DNA from: AC-50 sp035640455
GTDB taxonomy: Bacteria; Actinomycetota; Thermoleophilia; Gaiellales; Gaiellaceae
Direction of reading: 5' to 3'
Length of the DNA: 7,839 nt
NCBI GenBank assembly: GCA_035640455.1
Contig: DASQWB010000042.1
Span: forward strand, 1-7,839
A model generated the notes under the pieces. That model did no database searches. It saw only the letters and a program-made list of their open reading frames with translations, and was not told the DNA's origin. Position 1 is the stretch's first letter. The number at the start of each line of letters is the position of its first letter. Made by a program: the position numbers and the translations under genes. Positions 4,732 to 7,839 of the stretch are shown here, piece after piece.

Positions 4732-5256
4732 TCACCGTCTTTCGAGGAGCTCGGCGCGCTTCGCCTGGAACTCGTCGTCCGTGAGGAGCCCGGCCTCGTG
4801 CAGGTCCTCCAGCTTGCGCAGGTTCTCGATGCGCTGGAGATCTTCGTCGTGCTCGCTGCGGACCGCGGCGGTAGGCCGAGGGCCGCCGGGCTGGCCGATC
4901 GAGTCGGGATCGACGCCCATGCGCTCGAGCCGCTGGCGGAGCCTCGGGATCCCGAAGCCGCGCGTCGGCAGACGTTGCGCTTCGGGACCCGTGACCGGCC
5001 GGTCCTGGATGAAGCGCCGGTACGCGATGACGAGCACGGCCGCGACGCCGATCGAGGCCATCACGCTCAGGTAGAGGTCGCCGCGCGATCCGGTGCCCAC
5101 CAGCGCGACCACGATCCCGCCGCCGATCAGGGACCCGCTCAGCCCGATGAAGATCGTCAGCCAGGCGGGCATCGGGTCCGGACCGGGCACCGCCCAGCGG
5201 GCGAGCGCACCGATGACGAACCCGAAAAGCACCGCGGAAACGAAGTACGCCAGCAC
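4732..5256 (-). CDS. GlsB/YeaQ/YmgE-family membrane protein fused to a SHOCT domain
   Basis: The first 95 residues of this 174-residue protein are a GlsB-type unit: span 1 at about 2-18, the turn WAVPGPDPMPAW (21-32), a glycine-rich span 2 with GLSGSLIGGGIVVALVG (38-54), span 3 at about 62-79, and the conserved tail RRFIQDRPVTGPEAQRLP. A linker rich in Arg, Pro and Gly (about 98-135) leads to a C-terminal helical hairpin, LRKLEDLHEAGLLTDDEFQA (146-165) and KRAELLERR. This is a SHOCT domain, a short module thought to mediate oligomerisation. The fusion puts a cytosolic self-association handle on the membrane unit. The GTG at 5256 is chosen by alignment with the start of the downstream paralogue. 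AGGA abuts it directly, with GGCAGG 8 nt upstream as a better-placed ribosome binding site. An open frame extending to 5913 is antisense to the propeller gene and is rejected. It is the first gene of a three-gene minus-strand run and diverges from the propeller gene over 103 bp. Confidence 0.9.
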   Translation of the reverse strand: MLAYFVSAVLFGFVIGALARWAVPGPDPMPAWLTIFIGLSGSLIGGGIVVALVGTGSRGDLYLSVMASIGVAAVLVIAYRRFIQDRPVTGPEAQRLPTRGFGIPRLRQRLERMGVDPDSIGQPGGPRPTAAVRSEHDEDLQRIENLRKLEDLHEAGLLTDDEFQAKRAELLERR

Positions 5257-5292
5257 TCCTGAAGCCTGCCACGGCGGCCGCTGTCGCGCCGC

Positions 5293-5322
5293 TTGACCTT
5301 TGGACGGCGAAAGGCTTACGCT
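5293..5322 (+). promoter_or_regulatory. Candidate promoter of the secreted propeller gene
   Basis: TTGACC (5293-5298) matches the -35 consensus at five of six positions. With an 18-bp spacer, TACGCT (5317-5322) offers a weak -10 keeping the first A and final T. Transcription would start near 5329, giving an untranslated leader of about 30 bases before the ATG at 5360. Confidence 0.45.
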
Positions 5323-5346
5323 CGTGAGGCTGCGGGTCCGACAAGC

Positions 5347-5352
5347 AAGGAG
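5347..5352 (+). promoter_or_regulatory. Strong ribosome binding site fixing the start at 5360
   Basis: AAGGAG lies 7 bases before the ATG at 5360 and is the best Shine-Dalgarno in the window. It overrides the longer in-frame start (TTG at 5300), which lies within the promoter spacer. Confidence 0.85.
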
Positions 5353-5359
5353 CAGGCAA

Positions 5360-6856
5360 ATGAGCATCGCCCCCGTCCCTCTCAGACGCCGCTTCGCGCT
5401 GACGCTCGGCGCGGCGGCAGCGGCCGCGCTCGCGCTGAGCGTCGCCGCGAGTGCCACCATCCCCATCGTCAAGATCGCGACCGATCCGTTCACGAACTCG
5501 ACGAGCCAGCACAAGACGATCGTCGAGCCGGATTCGTACTCGTTCGGCTCCACGATCGTCTCTGCCGCGCAGTTCGGTCGCTTCTTCGACGGCGGCGCGT
5601 CCGACATCGGCTGGGCGACGTCGACGAACAGCGGCGTATCGTGGACGAGCGGCGTCATGCCCGGGATTACGCCCTTCACGAACCCGCCGGGCCCGTACGC
5701 GCGCGTCAGCGACCCCTCCGTCGCCTTCGACCGCAGGCACAACGTCTGGATGGTCTCGTCGCTCGCGTTGAACTCCTCTCCGAGCGGCGTGGCCGTGATC
5801 CTGAGCCGCTCGACGACCGGGGGTACGAGCTGGAACAACCCGGTCACGATCCACGCGGCCGGACCAGGCGAGGATCTCGACAAGAACTGGACCGTCTGCG
5901 ACAACACGTCCACCAGCCCGTTCTACGGCTCCTGCTACACGCAGTGGGACGACTTCGGCCACGGCAACGTGTTGAAGATCGCCTATTCGCGTGACGGCGG
6001 CCTCACCTGGACGCTCTCGTCGACGCCGAACGTCGGCGTGATCGGCGGCCAGCCGGTCGTGCAGCCGAACGGGACCGTGGTCGTTCCGATCGACAACGCC
6101 TCGGAGACGGCGGTCGGCTACACGCGCTCGACGAACGGCGGCGTCAGCTTCGGCACCGCGTTCACGATCGCGTCGATCACGGCCAAGGACGATCCCGGGA
6201 ACATCCGCAGCGGGCCGCTTCCGTCGGCGGAGATCTCGGGCGACGGCAAGATCTACGTCGCCTGGGAGGACTGCCGCTTCCGCAGCGGGTGCTCCACGAA
6301 CGACATCGTGTACGTGACGTCCACGACCGGCACGACGTGGTCGGCCGTCCAGCGCATCCCGATCGACTCGGTGAGTAGCACCGTCGACCACATGATCCCG
6401 GGGATCGGCGTCGACCGGAACACCTCGGGCTCCACCATCAGGGTCGGCGTCACGTACTACTACTACCCGAACGTCAGCTGCACGTTCTCGACGTGCCAGC
6501 TACGGGTCGGCTTCATCAAGTCCTCGAACGGCGGCTCCACGTGGAACGCAGCGATCGACGTCGCCGGGCCGATGACCATGAGCTGGCTCCCGAACACGAG
6601 CCAGGGCCGGATGGTCGGGGACTACATCTCGACCTCGTACACCTCGAGCGGTCTGGCATTCGGCTTCTTCGCTCGCGCCTTCGCGCCTACCGCGGGCGGG
6701 AGCGACTGTCAGACCGCGACGCCGAACTGCGACCAGGGGCTCTACACCTTCGCGAGCGGCCAGGCATCCTCAGCGGGCAGCCTGACCGCGAACGACCCGG
6801 TCGTCTATACGGCGAAGGCGCAGCCGGGCCACTCGGCGTTCGCGCCTCGGCGCTAA
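5360..6856 (+). CDS. Secreted Asp-box (BNR/sialidase-fold) beta-propeller protein
   Basis: This 498-residue protein begins with a clear signal peptide: MSIAPVPLRRRF, a hydrophobic core of Ala/Leu (13-28), and a likely signal peptidase I site after ASA (30-32). The mature part has repeated Asp-box turns of the S-x-D/N-x-G-x-x-W type: STNSGVSW (88-95), STTGGTSW (151-158), SRDGGLTW (210-217), STNGGVSF (257-264), STTGTTW (321-327) and SSNGGSTW (388-395). Six such repeats indicate a six-bladed sialidase-like propeller. The N-terminal FRIP motif of true sialidases is absent, so catalysis is doubtful; glycan or protein binding is as likely. Eight cysteines fall in four close pairs (180/192, 305/311, 374/379, 450/457), suggesting disulfides outside the cell. 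There is no membrane anchor, LPxTG or lipobox, so it is probably released or held non-covalently. Its stop is 5 bp from the stop of converging uvrB, and a 17-bp hairpin follows. Confidence 0.85.
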   Translation: MSIAPVPLRRRFALTLGAAAAAALALSVAASATIPIVKIATDPFTNSTSQHKTIVEPDSYSFGSTIVSAAQFGRFFDGGASDIGWATSTNSGVSWTSGVMPGITPFTNPPGPYARVSDPSVAFDRRHNVWMVSSLALNSSPSGVAVILSRSTTGGTSWNNPVTIHAAGPGEDLDKNWTVCDNTSTSPFYGSCYTQWDDFGHGNVLKIAYSRDGGLTWTLSSTPNVGVIGGQPVVQPNGTVVVPIDNASETAVGYTRSTNGGVSFGTAFTIASITAKDDPGNIRSGPLPSAEISGDGKIYVAWEDCRFRSGCSTNDIVYVTSTTGTTWSAVQRIPIDSVSSTVDHMIPGIGVDRNTSGSTIRVGVTYYYYPNVSCTFSTCQLRVGFIKSSNGGSTWNAAIDVAGPMTMSWLPNTSQGRMVGDYISTSYTSSGLAFGFFARAFAPTAGGSDCQTATPNCDQGLYTFASGQASSAGSLTANDPVVYTAKAQPGHSAFAPRR

Positions 6857-6861
6857 GACAG

Positions 6862-7839
6862 TCAAGCCGGAGCTTCGGCGAGAGCGACGAGCTCTCGCCG
6901 AAGCTCCTTGATCTCGTCGCGGAGCTTCGCCGCGTACTCGAAGCGTAGCTCCTCGGCGGCGGCGAACATCTCCTCCTCGAGCTGGATGACGAGCTTCTCG
7001 AGCTCGCTGCGGTCCATGCCCTCGACCTCGGCGCGGCCGCGGCGCCGCCGGCCGGGGACTGTCGGCTGCTCGAGCGCGAGGAACTCGGCGATGTCGGAGA
7101 CGCCCTTGACGATCGACTCCGGCGTGATCCCGTGCTCCTCGTTGTAGGCGAGCTGGACGCGGCGGCGGCGGTCGGTCTCGTCGAGCGCGCCCTGGATCGC
7201 CTCGGTCAGCTTGTCCGCGTAGAGCAGCACCTTCCCGTTCACGTTCCGCGCCGCGCGGCCGATCGTCTGGATCAGCGCCGTCTTGCCGCGCAGGAAGCCC
7301 TCCTTGTCCGCGTCGAGCACGGCCACGAGCGACACCTCGGGCAGGTCGAGCCCCTCGCGGAGGAGGTTCACGCCGACGAGCACGTCGTACTCGCCGAGCC
7401 GAAGCTCGCGGATGATCTGGATCCGCTCCAGCGTGTCGATCTCGGAGTGCAGGTAGCGCGCTCGGACGCCCGACTCGAGCAGGTAGTCCGTCAGGTCCTC
7501 GGCCATCTTCTTCGTCAGCGTCGTCACGAGCACCCGCTCGCCTGCCTCCTCGCGGCGGCGGATCTCGTTCAGCAGGTCGTCGATCTGGTTGCGCGTCGCC
7601 CGCAGCTCGACCTCGGGGTCGACGATCCCGGTCGGGCGGACGAGCTGCTCGGCGACCCGCGTCGAGTGGCGCGTCTCGAAGGGTCCGGGCGTCGCGGAGA
7701 CGAAGACGAGCTGCGGCACCTTCTCGAGGAACTCGTCGAAGCGGAGCGGCCGGTTGTCGAGCGCCGAGGGCAGGCGGAAGCCGTAGTCGACGAGCGTCTG
7801 CTTGCGCGAGCGGTCGCCCTCGTACATGCCGCCGAGCTG
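6862..7839 (-). CDS. uvrB: UvrABC excision nuclease subunit B, C-terminal half (runs off the right edge)
   Basis: UvrB is the helicase-like damage verifier that receives DNA from UvrA and recruits UvrC. The last 325 codons are present, roughly half of a protein of about 670 residues; the start lies beyond 7839. Fragment residues show MYEGDRSRKQ (5-14), YGFRLPSALDNRPL (19-32), FVSATPGPFE (46-55), helicase motif V with VLVGVNLLREGLDLPEV (153-169), motif VI with QTIGRAARN (191-199), and YNEEHGITPESIVKGV (232-247). The C-terminal UVR coiled coil that binds UvrC is intact (about 279-316, LEEEMFAAAEELRFEYAAKL). The last dozen codons (ELRRELVALAEAP) are encoded by a perfect 17-bp inverted repeat. 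No stop or frameshift interrupts the frame. It converges with the propeller gene 5 bp away. Confidence 0.98.
   Translation of the reverse strand, partial: QLGGMYEGDRSRKQTLVDYGFRLPSALDNRPLRFDEFLEKVPQLVFVSATPGPFETRHSTRVAEQLVRPTGIVDPEVELRATRNQIDDLLNEIRRREEAGERVLVTTLTKKMAEDLTDYLLESGVRARYLHSEIDTLERIQIIRELRLGEYDVLVGVNLLREGLDLPEVSLVAVLDADKEGFLRGKTALIQTIGRAARNVNGKVLLYADKLTEAIQGALDETDRRRRVQLAYNEEHGITPESIVKGVSDIAEFLALEQPTVPGRRRRGRAEVEGMDRSELEKLVIQLEEEMFAAAEELRFEYAAKLRDEIKELRRELVALAEAPA
6869..6907. terminator. Perfect 17-bp hairpin inside the 3' end of uvrB, probable bidirectional terminator
   Basis: GGAGCTTCGGCGAGAGC (6869-6885) pairs without mismatch with 6891-6907 around a five-base loop (GACGA). 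The 39-bp structure starts 12 bp after the propeller gene's stop and ends 4 bp before the uvrB stop on the minus strand. It would therefore fold in both convergent transcripts. Neither side has a good T-run (TTGATCTC on plus; GGCTTGACTGTCTTA on minus), so it is a T-poor hairpin terminator or a 3' mRNA stabiliser. Both may apply. Confidence 0.75.

Noticed and set aside
4292..6391. 699-codon minus-strand open frame across the GlsB run and the propeller gene
   Set aside because: It overlaps three supported genes in other frames and has extreme Arg content and no domain signal.
1..7839. tRNA, rRNA, CRISPR array, insertion sequence, riboswitch or toxin-antitoxin pair
   Set aside because: I found no cloverleaf, regular spaced repeats, transposase motifs or terminal repeats, and no toxin or antitoxin family signature in the small genes.

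Overview
The window is a GC-rich, densely packed bacterial stretch. Its reading frames almost always end codons in G or C, GTG starts are common, intergenic gaps are tiny and the excision-repair genes look Gram-positive. Together these point to a high-GC actinobacterium. Thermoleophilia (Gaiellales or Solirubrobacterales type) is my best guess, but that is inference from style, not from a search.

Layout: the two ends are nucleotide-excision-repair genes on the minus strand. The C-terminal half of uvrB is at the right (6862-7839) and the first 168 codons of uvrA are at the left (1-504). A textbook Gram-positive LexA operator lies just upstream of uvrA, between a good -10 box and the rest of its promoter, so uvrA is very probably SOS-induced. 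Between the repair genes lies about 6.3 kb of mostly envelope-related genes.

Reading left to right: the 3' remnant of a decayed plus-strand gene (544-736); a bPH2-type membrane protein (741-1244, minus); diverging from it, an AI-2E/PerM-family transporter (1274-2320) followed by an unknown multi-pass membrane protein (2349-3083); an 81-residue single-span membrane protein (3088-3333, minus); diverging from that over only 28 bp, a calcineurin-like metallophosphoesterase (3362-4183). Then comes a minus-strand run of three GlsB/YeaQ/YmgE (transglycosylase-associated) genes: one fused to a SHOCT domain (4732-5256), a plain one (4441-4725), and one broken by a 4-base repeat slippage (4180-4412). 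Last is a secreted Asp-box beta-propeller protein (5360-6856, plus), which converges on uvrB.

Recurrent style: convergent pairs sit almost stop-to-stop (736/741, 3083/3088, 4183/4180, 6856/6862), divergent pairs share under 30 bp, and several starts sit about 9 nt from a -10-like hexamer, suggesting leaderless or nearly leaderless mRNAs. Two frames are broken at simple repeats (a C5 run and a GGCT repeat). This is either real decay or phase variation, or consensus error in the source assembly. No tRNA, rRNA, CRISPR array, insertion sequence or integrase was seen. No clearly new multi-gene system is visible. The items most worth following are the LexA box, the triple GlsB cluster with its breakable repeat and looped ribosome binding site, the symmetric divergent promoter, and the 17-bp perfect hairpin built into the end of uvrB.
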